Made by a program: the position numbers and the translations under genes. The notes under the pieces are model-generated. The model searched no databases, was not told where the DNA came from, and worked only from the letters and a program-made list of their open reading frames with translations. Shown here piece by piece: positions 38,391 through 46,498 of a DNA stretch of 64,000 nt; positions within the stretch are counted from its first letter, which is position 1, and every line of letters starts with the position of its first letter. This stretch comes from Achromobacter insuavis (GTDB taxonomy: Bacteria > Pseudomonadota > Gammaproteobacteria > Burkholderiales > Burkholderiaceae_B): assembly GCF_902859645.1 (NCBI RefSeq), contig NZ_CADIJR010000007.1, forward strand, positions 1-64,000. Direction: 5' to 3'.

Positions 38391-39869
38391 ATGCAGCAAG
38401 AATCGAATCGTCCGCGATCCGGCCTGCGCCGCGCGGCCCTGATGGTCTCGCTGGTAATGGCGACGTCCGGCTGCGCGACCGTGGGTCCCGACTATCACCC
38501 GCCCACCGTCGAGGTGCCTGCCAATTGGGTCGAGGCCGGTAGCGCCCTGAGCCCGCGCGATCAGGAGGGGCTGCGCGCCTGGTGGCGCGCGTTCGACGAT
38601 CCGATGCTCGATCGCCTGGTCGATCAGGCGCTGGACCGGAACCAGGATCTCGATATCGCGCTGGCGCGCCTGCGGCAGGCGCGCGCCGAACGCATCCAGA
38701 TCGCCTCCGCGTCCTTGCCGGCGCTCGGGGTGGGCGCGGCGGGCGAGGCCCGGCGCGGCAGCAAGGCGCTCGGTCCGCTGCCCGGCGGTGAGTCGCGCAC
38801 CTGGCAGGTCGGCTTCGATGCGAGCTGGGAGCTGGATCTGTTTGGCGGCACGCGCAGGGCGGTCGAAGCGGCCGACGCGGATATCCAGGCGCTGGCCGAT
38901 GACCACCGGGCGTTGCGGGTGAGCCTGGTCGCCGAGTTGGTGTCCCACTACGCGGGGTTGCGCGCCACGCAGATGCGCCTGGCCATCGCCCATGACAACC
39001 TGCGCACCTTGCGCGAGGCGGAACGACTGGCGGAGCAGTCTTGGCGCAGGGGCCTGGGCAGCCAGGCGGAGGTGATGCAGGCGCGCGCCGAACGCGAGAC
39101 AGCCGAGGCGCAGCCGCCCTTGCTGGAGGCCGACGTTGCCCGATTCAGCCACGCCATCGGCGTCCTGGCGGGGGGCTTTCCCGGCGATTGGCATGCCGCC
39201 CTGGCAGAGCCCGCGGCCGTCCTGCCCGCGCCGGTCCGCCTGCCGTTGTCACTGCCATCCGAGGTGCTGCGCCAGCGGCCCGATCTGCGGGCGGACGAAC
39301 GGCGCCTGGCGGCCGCGACTGCGCGCATCGGCGTGGCCGAGGCCGAACGCCTGCCCACGTTCCGCATCCCTTTGGGCATCGACACCACGGCCAGCCTCAT
39401 TCACAGTCTGTTCTCGAGCGCCAGCCTGGCCTGGGCGGTGGGGGCGCAGGCCAGCCAGCGCCTGTACGATGGCGGCCGGGCCCGCGCCGGCGTGACGGCG
39501 GCACAGGCGAATGCCGACGCGGCGCGTCTGGCCTATGAGCGCGACGCGCGGGTGGCGCTGCGCGAGGTGGAAGACGCCCTGACGGCGTTGACCAGCGAGC
39601 GCCAGCGGCAGGCCTCGCTGCGGGATGCCGTTGCCGACAGCGGCAAGGCGCTGGACCAGTCGACCCGGCTCTATTCGCGCGGGCTGAGCGCCTATCTGCC
39701 GGTCCTCGTGGCGCAACGCACGGTCAACCAGGCGCGAGACGCGCTGGCCCTGAGCCAATGGGAGGAAATGCGCGGGGTGATCGCGCTCTACAAGTCCCTG
39801 GGCGCGGGCTGGCCGGACGAGCCATCCGCGCAAGCCGCGGATCACACCACCATGTCGACCAGCAGATAG
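38391..39869 (+). CDS. Outer-membrane efflux lipoprotein, NodT/TolC family
   Basis: 492 residues. Signal peptide with lipobox TSGC places the lipidated Cys at 28. Two outer-membrane-efflux repeats follow: WWRAFDDPMLDRLVDQAL and SLPSEVLRQRPDLRADERRL begin the halves, and the GGRARAG and ALREVEDAL segments are typical. It completes the tripartite pump (permease, adaptor, channel). Its last 28 bases overlap the 3' end of mntH on the other strand; no terminator separates the two. Confidence 0.93.
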   Translation: MQQESNRPRSGLRRAALMVSLVMATSGCATVGPDYHPPTVEVPANWVEAGSALSPRDQEGLRAWWRAFDDPMLDRLVDQALDRNQDLDIALARLRQARAERIQIASASLPALGVGAAGEARRGSKALGPLPGGESRTWQVGFDASWELDLFGGTRRAVEAADADIQALADDHRALRVSLVAELVSHYAGLRATQMRLAIAHDNLRTLREAERLAEQSWRRGLGSQAEVMQARAERETAEAQPPLLEADVARFSHAIGVLAGGFPGDWHAALAEPAAVLPAPVRLPLSLPSEVLRQRPDLRADERRLAAATARIGVAEAERLPTFRIPLGIDTTASLIHSLFSSASLAWAVGAQASQRLYDGGRARAGVTAAQANADAARLAYERDARVALREVEDALTALTSERQRQASLRDAVADSGKALDQSTRLYSRGLSAYLPVLVAQRTVNQARDALALSQWEEMRGVIALYKSLGAGWPDEPSAQAADHTTMSTSR

Positions 39870-41131
39870 CCGTCCAGCAGGATGATGCCGACGGTGGCGA
39901 TGACCGCGGCCCAGGCCCAGGCGCCGCGCAGCGCATGGCGGCCCATCAGGGGCTTGCGGCAGGCCAGCACCACCAGCGGACCCAGCGCGAAGGGCAGGGC
40001 CAGGCTCAGGATGACCTGGCTCAGCACCAGCAGCTGGTCGGGGTCCTGGCCGCCGGTGAAGGCCAGCAGCGCGGCCGCCACGGCGCCGGCGATCAGGCGC
40101 GTGACCAGCGCGCGGCGGCGGTCGGACCAGCCGCTGTTGACCTGGAAACCGCGCGACAGGATGCGGCCGGCCAGCACGCCGGTGATGGTGGAGCTTTGTC
40201 CGGCCGCGTACAGCGCCACCGCGAACACGATGGCGGCGCCGATGCCGAGGGTCTGGCCGATCACGGCGTGGGCGTCGTCCAGGCTGGAGACGATGAGGCC
40301 GGAGCCCGACAGCGAGGCCGCGGCGACGATCATGATGGCCGAGTTGATCAGCATGGCCACGCCCAGCGACACCACGGTGTCGTTGCGCGCCACGCGCATG
40401 GCCAGGTCGCGGGCGTCGGCCGGCAACGCGCGGGCGCGTTGCGCCAGCGAACCGGAATGCAGGTAGAGGTTGTGCGGCATCAGGGTCGCGCCGAGGATGC
40501 CGAGCGCGATCAGGAAGCCCTGCGGGTCGCGCAGCGCGTGGCCGGTCTGGGTCATGCCGTGGGCCACGTCGGTCCAGGCCGGATTGGCCTTGAACAGCAG
40601 GAACACGAAGGACGCGGCCACCACCGACAGCAGCACGGCGATGACGCGCTCGTGGCGGTCGGCGTTGCCGCGCGTCAGGGCCAGCACGGCGAAGGTGCCG
40701 ACGCCGGTGACGGCCACGCCGCCCAGCAGCGGCAGGTTGAACAGCAGGCGCAGCGCGATGGCGCCGCCGATCAGCTCGGCCAGCGCGGTGGCCAGGATGG
40801 CGGCTTCGCCGGCCAGCCAGGCGGCCTTGGCGGTGCGCGGCGACAGGTGGCGGGCGGTGAGGGTGGCGAGGTCTTCGCCGGTGGCCAGCGCCAGGCGCGA
40901 CACCAGCACCTGGAACCCCAGCGCCAGGAGGGCCGAGGCGATCACGACCAGCAGCAGGCCGTAGCCGAAGCCGCTGCCGCCGGCGATGTCGGTGGCCCAG
41001 TTGCCCGGGTCGATGTAGCCGACCGCCACCAGGATGCCGGAACCGACCACCCGGCGCAGGTTGGCCGTGACCTGGGCGTCCTGGGGATACGCCGTCTTGC
41101 CGCCTGAAATTGCGTAAATGAATCGGGTCAT
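39842..41131 (-). CDS. mntH: NRAMP family Mn(II)/Fe(II) transporter MntH
   Basis: Inner-membrane proton-coupled divalent metal importer, 429 residues and about 11 helices. Metal-site motifs are intact: DPGN at 41-44 in helix 1 and MPH at 218-220 in helix 6. A Fur-like box at 41143-41161 lies just upstream; an in-frame ATG at 41164 would place the box inside the gene, and CAGGAAA precedes the ATG at 41131, so the latter is chosen. Expected to import manganese under oxidative stress or metal limitation. It converges on the efflux operon, with a 28-base overlap of ends. Confidence 0.94.
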   Translation of the reverse strand: MTRFIYAISGGKTAYPQDAQVTANLRRVVGSGILVAVGYIDPGNWATDIAGGSGFGYGLLLVVIASALLALGFQVLVSRLALATGEDLATLTARHLSPRTAKAAWLAGEAAILATALAELIGGAIALRLLFNLPLLGGVAVTGVGTFAVLALTRGNADRHERVIAVLLSVVAASFVFLLFKANPAWTDVAHGMTQTGHALRDPQGFLIALGILGATLMPHNLYLHSGSLAQRARALPADARDLAMRVARNDTVVSLGVAMLINSAIMIVAAASLSGSGLIVSSLDDAHAVIGQTLGIGAAIVFAVALYAAGQSSTITGVLAGRILSRGFQVNSGWSDRRRALVTRLIAGAVAAALLAFTGGQDPDQLLVLSQVILSLALPFALGPLVVLACRKPLMGRHALRGAWAWAAVIATVGIILLDGYLLVDMVV

Positions 41132-41142
41132 GTCAGTTTCCT

Positions 41143-41161
41143 GAGAATGGTTCTCATTTTC
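41143..41161. promoter_or_regulatory. Fur-box-like operator of mntH
   Basis: On the minus strand GAAAATGAGAACCATTCTC matches the 19-bp Fur consensus at 15 positions. It contains TGAGAA-TGG-TTCTCA, a perfect 6-3-6 dyad (41142-41156). It sits 11 bases upstream of the mntH start. A MntR site is the alternative. Confidence 0.65.
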
Positions 41162-41254
41162 CATTGCTCTGGCATGACCGTCAAATTGATTTTCAGCAAG
41201 CCCTGGATAGGGCGGGCCAATGGCGCCGCCCGTGGCCGGGCCTGCCGCGGCCGG

Positions 41255-41680
41255 TCAGGACCTGAGCTTGGCGTCCATGGTGATCTTGGCGTTGAGCACC
41301 TTGGAGACGGGGCAGCCCTTTTCGGCCTTGCGCGCGGCCTCGTCGAAGGCTTCGGCGCTGGCGCCCGGGATCACGGCTTCGACGGTCAGGTGCACCGCCG
41401 TGATGGCAAAGCCGCCCTCGACCTTGTCCAGCGTGACCTCGGCCTGCGTGTCCAGCTTCTGCGGGGCCAGGCCGGCCTCGCTCAGAATGTTGGACAGCGC
41501 CATGGTGAAGCAGCCGGCGTGGGCGGCGCCCAGCAGTTCCTCGGGATTGGTGCCGGGGGTGTCGCCGAAGCGTGTATTGAAGCCGTAGGGCTGGTTCTTG
41601 AGCGCGCCGCTCTGCGTGGAAATCGTACCCTTGCCCGTCTTCAGATCGCCGGACCAGGCGGCGGTTGCGGTTTTCTTCAT
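41255..41680 (-). CDS. osmC: Osmotically inducible peroxiredoxin OsmC
   Basis: Cytoplasmic Cys-based peroxidase for organic hydroperoxides, 141 residues. Cys57 in AAHAGCFTMALS and Cys123 in EKGCPVSKVL are the redox pair, and GKGTISTQSGALKNQPYGFN plus DTPGTNPEELLGAAHAG (parts of the N-terminal block) track E. coli OsmC closely, so it is not Ohr. AGGAG lies eight bases before the ATG. It lies upstream of mntH on the same strand, 90 bases away, but the Fur-like site argues for separate transcription. The 249 bases to the next gene hold its promoter and no further gene that I can support. Confidence 0.93.
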   Translation of the reverse strand: MKKTATAAWSGDLKTGKGTISTQSGALKNQPYGFNTRFGDTPGTNPEELLGAAHAGCFTMALSNILSEAGLAPQKLDTQAEVTLDKVEGGFAITAVHLTVEAVIPGASAEAFDEAARKAEKGCPVSKVLNAKITMDAKLRS

Positions 41681-41929
41681 GCGTGACTCCTGTTGAGGGA
41701 ACGCGCCCGCGACGGACGCGTCCGGTGGGGGGAGCGCGCGGCCCGCCTGATGGCGGCGCGCGTTGCCGGAAGGGGCATGGACCATGATACGGCGGCCGCG
41801 GCGAGGCGTCGCGTGCCAGCCGCCCGCATCCGGCAAGCCGATGTAACCGACGCCTGCCGCGGCTTGCCAGCGCTGCGCCGCGCCGTCACACTTCGCCCCT
41901 GACTCAACCCGAACAGGCATTGGATACAG

Positions 41930-42874
41930 ATGGTAGTGATCGACACCGAACAAACCCGCCGCGCATTGTCGTTCGACGCGGCGATCCCGGCATTGCGCGA
42001 GGCGTTCCGCCAGGGCGCTCACGTGCCCACGCGCCACGTCCATGCCATCGAGTCGGGCGGCGCGCACGGCACCACGCTGATCATGCCGGCCTGGAACGAG
42101 CAGGGCTATTTCGGCGTCAAGGTCATCAACATCTTTCCCGAGAACACGCGCCAGTCGCTGCCCGGCCTGCACGCCACCTACAACCTGTACAGCGCCCGCA
42201 CCGGCGTGCCGCTGGCGCAGGTGGACGGCGACCAGGTGACGGTGTTCCGCACCGCCGGCGCGGCCGCGCTGGGCGCGTCGTACCTGGCGCGGGAAGACGC
42301 GCGGGTGCTGGTCATCGTCGGCTCGGGCCGCATTGCCGGACTGGTGGCGCAGGCCATGCGCACGGTGCGGCCGATCGACAAGGTGTGGGTCTGGAACGTG
42401 CGTCCGGCCGGCGCCGAGGCGCTGGCGGCGGCGCTGCGCGAGCAGGGCTTCGACGCCAGCAGCACCCTGGACCTGGAAAAGGCCGTGCGCGAGGCCGACA
42501 TCGTCAGCTGCGCGACGTTGTCGACGGTGCCGCTGGTGCGGGGCGACTGGCTGCGCCCGGGCGCCCACCTGGACCTGATCGGCAGTTTCAAGCCCGACAT
42601 GATCGAGACCGACACGGCCTGCTTCGACGGCACCACGGTCTACGTGGATACCGACGAGGCGCCGACCAAGGCCGGCGACCTGCTGGCCGCGTTCGAGGCC
42701 GGCGTGCTGGCGCGCGAGGACATCCGCGGCAACCTCACCGACCTGGTGCGCGGCCAGGCGCCGGGCCGCACCCGGGCGGACGAAGTGACCGTGTTCAAGG
42801 CGGTCGGCAGCGCGCTGGAAGACCTGACGCTGGCGGCGCTGGTCTACGAGGCTTGCAGCGGTCAGGCAAAATAA
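41930..42874 (+). CDS. Ornithine cyclodeaminase / mu-crystallin family enzyme
   Basis: NAD(P)-dependent enzyme of 314 residues. An N-terminal substrate domain with PTRHVHAIESGGAHGTTLIMP and GVKVINIFPENT (Lys64 in the conserved GVK) is followed by a Rossmann domain with VLVIVGSGRIAGLVAQAM. Members of this family include ornithine cyclodeaminase, Pyr2C/Pip2C reductases, alanine dehydrogenase AlaDH and EutC of ectoine use; sequence alone does not decide. The lack of the ornithine cyclodeaminase-type DxPGKTE segment (here SFKPDMIETD) argues against true ornithine cyclodeaminase. It is followed 37 bases later by an amino-acid-type binding protein on the same strand. Confidence 0.8.
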   Translation: MVVIDTEQTRRALSFDAAIPALREAFRQGAHVPTRHVHAIESGGAHGTTLIMPAWNEQGYFGVKVINIFPENTRQSLPGLHATYNLYSARTGVPLAQVDGDQVTVFRTAGAAALGASYLAREDARVLVIVGSGRIAGLVAQAMRTVRPIDKVWVWNVRPAGAEALAAALREQGFDASSTLDLEKAVREADIVSCATLSTVPLVRGDWLRPGAHLDLIGSFKPDMIETDTACFDGTTVYVDTDEAPTKAGDLLAAFEAGVLAREDIRGNLTDLVRGQAPGRTRADEVTVFKAVGSALEDLTLAALVYEACSGQAK

Positions 42875-42911
42875 CGCCATCCGCCGTTTTTCTTTCTTGC
42901 GAGCTGTCGTC

Positions 42912-44081
42912 ATGTCCCGCTTCTTCGTCCGCTATGCCTGCGCGCTCGCGCTGGCCGTTCCCGCCCTGTCCGTCCATGCCGAGATCGTGATCGGCGTGGA
43001 TGTCTCCACCACCGGCCCGGCCGCGGCGATCGGCATCCAGACCAACAACGCCATCCGCCTGTGGCCCGGCACGCTGGGCGGCGAGCCGGCGCGCTACGTG
43101 GTGCTGGACGACGGCACCGACGTCAGCCGCGCGGTCAAGAACCTGCGCAAGCTGACCTCGGAAGACAAGGTCGACGCCATCGTCGGCCCCAACACCACCG
43201 CCGCCGCCCTGGCCGGGCTGGACGTGCTGGCCGAGACCGGCACGCCGATGATCGCGCTGGCGGCCTCCAGCGTGATCGTCGAGCCGCTGTCCGATCCCAA
43301 GCGCGCCTGGGCCTTCAAGATGCCGCAGAACGATTCGCTGATGGCGACGGTGCTGGTCGAGGACATGAAGAAAAAGGGCTTCAAGAACGTGGCCTTCATC
43401 GGCTTCGCCGACTCCTACGGCGACAGCTGGTGGAAGGAGTTCTCCGCGGCCGCTGGCAATGACATCAAGATCGTGGTGCAGGAACGCTTCCAGCGCACCG
43501 ACGCGTCGGTGGTGGGCCAGGCGCTCAAGGTGATCGCCGCCAAGCCCGACGCGGTGTTGGTGGCCGGCGCCGGCACGCCGTCGGCGTTGCCGCAGAAGAC
43601 GCTGCTCGAGCGCGGCTACACCGGCACCATCTACCAGACCCACGGCATCGGCACGCTGGAATTCCTGCAGGTCGGCGGGCGCGACGTCGAAGGCACGCTG
43701 TTCCCCACCGGGCCAGGCGTGGTGGCGCGCGAGCTGCCGGATTCGAACCCGGTCAAGAAGGTCGCGGTGGAATTCGCCGACAAGTACGAGCGCCAGTACG
43801 GCGCCAACACCCTGACGCAGTTCGCCGGCGACGCCTATGGCGCCTGGATGCTGCTGGATTCGGCGGTGGCGCGCGCCCTCAAGACCGGCGCCAAGCCCGG
43901 CACCCCCGAATTCCGCGTCGCCCTGCGCGACGCGCTGGAGAACACCCGCGACCTGATCGTGCCCAACGGCGTGCTCAACATCTCCAAGGACAATCATCAG
44001 GGTTTCGACGAGCGCGCCCGCGTGATGGGCGTGGTGCGCAACGGCAAGTTCTCGTACGCGGACGCGGCCGAGAAAAAATAG
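42912..44081 (+). CDS. Orphan branched-chain-type ABC binding protein
   Basis: Periplasmic solute receptor of 389 residues with a signal peptide cleaved after VHA (21-23). The mature protein opens EIVIGVDVSTTGPAAAIGIQ and has VDAIVGPNTTAAAL and QFAGDAYGAWMLL, the Leu/Ile/Val-binding fold. No permease or ATPase is encoded nearby in this direction, so it must borrow one, such as LivHMGF, or work with a distant set. It follows the cyclodeaminase-family gene by 37 bases, suggesting a shared transcript and a related substrate. A terminator lies 62 bases downstream. Confidence 0.85.
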   Translation: MSRFFVRYACALALAVPALSVHAEIVIGVDVSTTGPAAAIGIQTNNAIRLWPGTLGGEPARYVVLDDGTDVSRAVKNLRKLTSEDKVDAIVGPNTTAAALAGLDVLAETGTPMIALAASSVIVEPLSDPKRAWAFKMPQNDSLMATVLVEDMKKKGFKNVAFIGFADSYGDSWWKEFSAAAGNDIKIVVQERFQRTDASVVGQALKVIAAKPDAVLVAGAGTPSALPQKTLLERGYTGTIYQTHGIGTLEFLQVGGRDVEGTLFPTGPGVVARELPDSNPVKKVAVEFADKYERQYGANTLTQFAGDAYGAWMLLDSAVARALKTGAKPGTPEFRVALRDALENTRDLIVPNGVLNISKDNHQGFDERARVMGVVRNGKFSYADAAEKK

Positions 44082-44143
44082 GGGACGACATAGTCCCCTA
44101 CGGTTCGTAACGAGTGCTCACCCGTCATAGGGCAGGGCGCGGG

Positions 44144-44170
44144 AAAAGCAGGCTTCGGCCTGCTTTTTTT
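44144..44170 (+). terminator. Terminator after the orphan binding protein gene
   Basis: AAAAGCAGGC (44144-44153) pairs with GCCTGCTTTT (44158-44167) around TTCG, with a long T-run. Confidence 0.93.
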
Positions 44171-44176
44171 GTCCAC

Positions 44177-44212
44177 ATCATTAGAGGTGAAATGATTTAA
44201 TGTCGTATCATT
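44177..44212. promoter_or_regulatory. Alternating ATCATT/AATGAT hexamers upstream of the ehu operon
   Basis: ATCATT (44177-44182), AATGAT (44191-44196) and ATCATT (44207-44212) alternate in orientation with 8- and 10-base gaps, in the only AT-rich stretch near the ehuB promoter. They may form an operator; the regulator is unknown. Confidence 0.4.
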
Positions 44213-44258
44213 TTTAGCGAAGCCATGTACCTAGAAATAAATACGGGAGAAATAGACC

Positions 44259-45167
44259 ATGATCGTCCAACGCACCCGCGCCATCCTGCTGGCCCTGAGC
44301 CTGGGCCTGCTGGCCGCCTGCTCCGACTCCGGTTCGGACAAGCCCGCGCAGGGAGCCAGCGCGCCCGCCGCCGGCGGCACGCTGGAAGCCGCCAAGGCCG
44401 CCGGCAAGATCCGCATCGGCTATGCCAACGAGGCGCCGTTCGCCTTCATGGACAGCAAGGAAGCCAAGGTCACCGGTGAATCGGTGGAAATCGCGCGGGT
44501 CGTGCTCAAGCGCATGGGCATCAACGAGGTCGAGGGCGTGCTGACCGAGTTCGGCTCGCTGATCCCGGGCCTGCAGGCCAAGCGTTTCGACATCATCGCG
44601 GCCGGCATGTACGTGACGCCCGAGCGCTGCGGCCAGGTGGCGTTCTCGAACCCGACCTATGGCGTGGGCCAGGCGTTCCTGGTCAAGCAGGGCAACCCGA
44701 AGAACCTGCATAGCTACGAGGACGTGGTCAAGAACCCGGACGCCAAGCTGGGCGTGGTGGTGGGCGCCATCGAAGCCGAATACGCGTCCAAGGTGAAAGT
44801 GCCGGCCGGCCAGATGGTGGTGTTCCCCGATGCCGTGAGCGCGCTGTCCGGCGTGCAGGCCGGGCGCGCCGACGCCTACGCGGCCACCGCGTTGACGGTC
44901 AACGACCTGATGGGCAAGACCGACGCCGGCAGCGGCCTGGAGAAGGCCGAGCCGTTCACCGATCCGGTGATCGATGGCAAGGGCGTGCGCGGCTACGGCG
45001 CCTATGCCTTCCGCACCGACGACAAGGCCTTCGCCGACGCCTTCAACGCCGAGCTGGCCAAGTTCATCGGCACCGACGAGCACAAGCAGCTGGTGGCGCC
45101 GTTCGGCTTCACGCCCGAGGAGCTGCCCAAGGACGTCACGGCCGCCAAGCTCTGCGCCGCGAAGTAG
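44259..45167 (+). CDS. ehuB: Ectoine/hydroxyectoine-type ABC transporter binding lipoprotein EhuB
   Basis: Polar-amino-acid-type solute receptor of 302 residues. A lipobox LLAAC puts the lipidated Cys at 21, so it is membrane-tethered. The mature domain has GKIRIGYANEAPFAFMDS, EGVLTEFGSLIPGLQAKRFD, AAGMYVTPERCGQVAFSNPT and PFTDPVIDGKGVRGYGAYAF (each quoted to 20 residues or fewer), which follow known EhuB proteins closely. Ectoine or hydroxyectoine is the likely ligand; a plain amino acid is the alternative. GGGAG lies nine bases before the ATG. It heads the four-gene operon ehuBCDA. No ectoine-breakdown (eut) genes are in the immediate operon. Confidence 0.78.
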   Translation: MIVQRTRAILLALSLGLLAACSDSGSDKPAQGASAPAAGGTLEAAKAAGKIRIGYANEAPFAFMDSKEAKVTGESVEIARVVLKRMGINEVEGVLTEFGSLIPGLQAKRFDIIAAGMYVTPERCGQVAFSNPTYGVGQAFLVKQGNPKNLHSYEDVVKNPDAKLGVVVGAIEAEYASKVKVPAGQMVVFPDAVSALSGVQAGRADAYAATALTVNDLMGKTDAGSGLEKAEPFTDPVIDGKGVRGYGAYAFRTDDKAFADAFNAELAKFIGTDEHKQLVAPFGFTPEELPKDVTAAKLCAAK

Positions 45168-45176
45168 GGGGCGCCG

Positions 45177-45830
45177 ATGCCGCTCATATCCGAACATATC
45201 GCCGAACTGGCGCCGCCGCTGCTGGAAGGCCTGGCGGTGACGCTGGAAATCATGGCGGGCGCCGTGGTGCTGGCGGTGCCGCTGGCGCTGGCGGCGGGCG
45301 TGGGGCGCCTGTCGACGCTGCGGCCGGTGCGCTGGCTGGCGTCGATCTATGTCGAGGTGTTCCGCGGCACCTCGGCGCTGGTGCAGCTGTTCTGGTTCTA
45401 TTTCGTGCTGCCGCTGTTCGGCGTGCAGTTGCCGGCCATGCTGGTGGGCATCGTGGTGCTGGCGCTCAATGCCGGCGCCTATGGCGCCGAGGTGGTGCGC
45501 GGCGCGATCCGCGCGGTGCCGCCGGGCCAGCGCGAGGCCGGCGTGGCCCTGAACCTGACGCGCGGCCAGATCATGCGCCGCATCGTGGTGCCGCAGGCCA
45601 TCCCGGCCATGCTGCCGCCGGCCGGCAACCTGCTGATCGAACTGCTCAAGAACACCGCGCTGGTGTCGCTCATCACCATCACCGACCTGACCTTCCGCGG
45701 CCAGCTGCTGCGCAGCGAGACCCTGCGCACCACCGAGATCTTCACGCTCATGCTGTTGCTGTATTTCGCGGTGGCGCTGCTGATCACCGCCGGCGTGCGG
45801 CTGCTTGAACGGAGGGTCCGCGTCCGATGA
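45177..45830 (+). CDS. ehuC: Ectoine-type ABC transporter permease EhuC
   Basis: Inner-membrane permease of 217 residues with about five helices of the polar-amino-acid (HisM/GlnP) type. EVFRGTSALVQLFWFYFVLP and the EAA-loop piece GQREAGVALNLTRGQIMRR identify it. It starts 9 bases after ehuB and overlaps ehuD by 4 bases. Specificity follows from the adjacent EhuB-like receptor rather than from this sequence. Confidence 0.82.
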   Translation: MPLISEHIAELAPPLLEGLAVTLEIMAGAVVLAVPLALAAGVGRLSTLRPVRWLASIYVEVFRGTSALVQLFWFYFVLPLFGVQLPAMLVGIVVLALNAGAYGAEVVRGAIRAVPPGQREAGVALNLTRGQIMRRIVVPQAIPAMLPPAGNLLIELLKNTALVSLITITDLTFRGQLLRSETLRTTEIFTLMLLLYFAVALLITAGVRLLERRVRVR

Positions 45831-46498
45831 AACCGATATTCGACTGGTCCTTCGCGCTGGAGATCCTGCCCACCCTGGGCTCGGCGCTGGTCATCACCAT
45901 CCAGGCCACGGTGCTGGGCATGCTGGTGGCCGTGACGCTCGGCCTGGCGCTGGCGTTGCTGCGGCGCTCGCGCCTGGCGCTGCTGCGGCTGCCCACGGCG
46001 TTCGTGATCGAGTTCGTGCGCAGCACGCCGCTGCTGGTGCAGATGTACTTCCTGTTCTACGTGCTGCCCCTGACCGGGGTGCGGATGTCGCCGCTGGCGA
46101 CCGGCATCGTGGCGCTCGGCCTGCACTACGCCACCTATTGCGCCGAGGTCTACCGCGCCGGCATCGAGGCGGTGCCGCGCGGCCAGCTGGAAGCGGCGCG
46201 GGCGCTGAACATGTCGCCGTGGCGCACCGCCGTGGGCGTGGTGTTGCCGCAGGCGATCCCGCCGGTGGTGCCGGCGCTGGGCAACTACCTGGTGGCCATG
46301 TTCAAGGACACGCCGCTGCTGTCAGCGATCACGGTGGTCGAGCTGCTGCAGCAAAGCAAGATGATCGGCTCCACCACCTTCCGCTACACCGAGCCCCTGA
46401 CGCTGGTCGGCGTGCTGTTCCTGGCGCTGAGCCTGATCGCGGCCTGGGGCGTGCGCGGCCTGGAGACCCGCCTGCAACGATATGGAGGAAAGCGATGA
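45827..46498 (+). CDS. ehuD: Ectoine-type ABC transporter permease EhuD
   Basis: Second permease, 223 residues. VEFVRSTPLLVQMYFLFYV-like sequence (here IEFVRSTPLLVQMYF) and the loop GQLEAARALNMSPWRTA mark the HisM/GlnP family. It overlaps ehuC and ehuA by 4 bases each (ATGA). It forms the membrane heterodimer with EhuC. Confidence 0.82.
   Translation: MKPIFDWSFALEILPTLGSALVITIQATVLGMLVAVTLGLALALLRRSRLALLRLPTAFVIEFVRSTPLLVQMYFLFYVLPLTGVRMSPLATGIVALGLHYATYCAEVYRAGIEAVPRGQLEAARALNMSPWRTAVGVVLPQAIPPVVPALGNYLVAMFKDTPLLSAITVVELLQQSKMIGSTTFRYTEPLTLVGVLFLALSLIAAWGVRGLETRLQRYGGKR

Noticed and set aside
41693-41902. A 69-codon frame between osmC and the cyclodeaminase-family gene
   Set aside because: Arg/Ala-rich, no ribosome site, no similarity; likely promoter region only.
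41255-42913. A long leftward frame ending with OsmC
   Set aside because: Only the last 141 residues are OsmC, with their own ATG and ribosome site; the upstream part is antisense to the cyclodeaminase gene.
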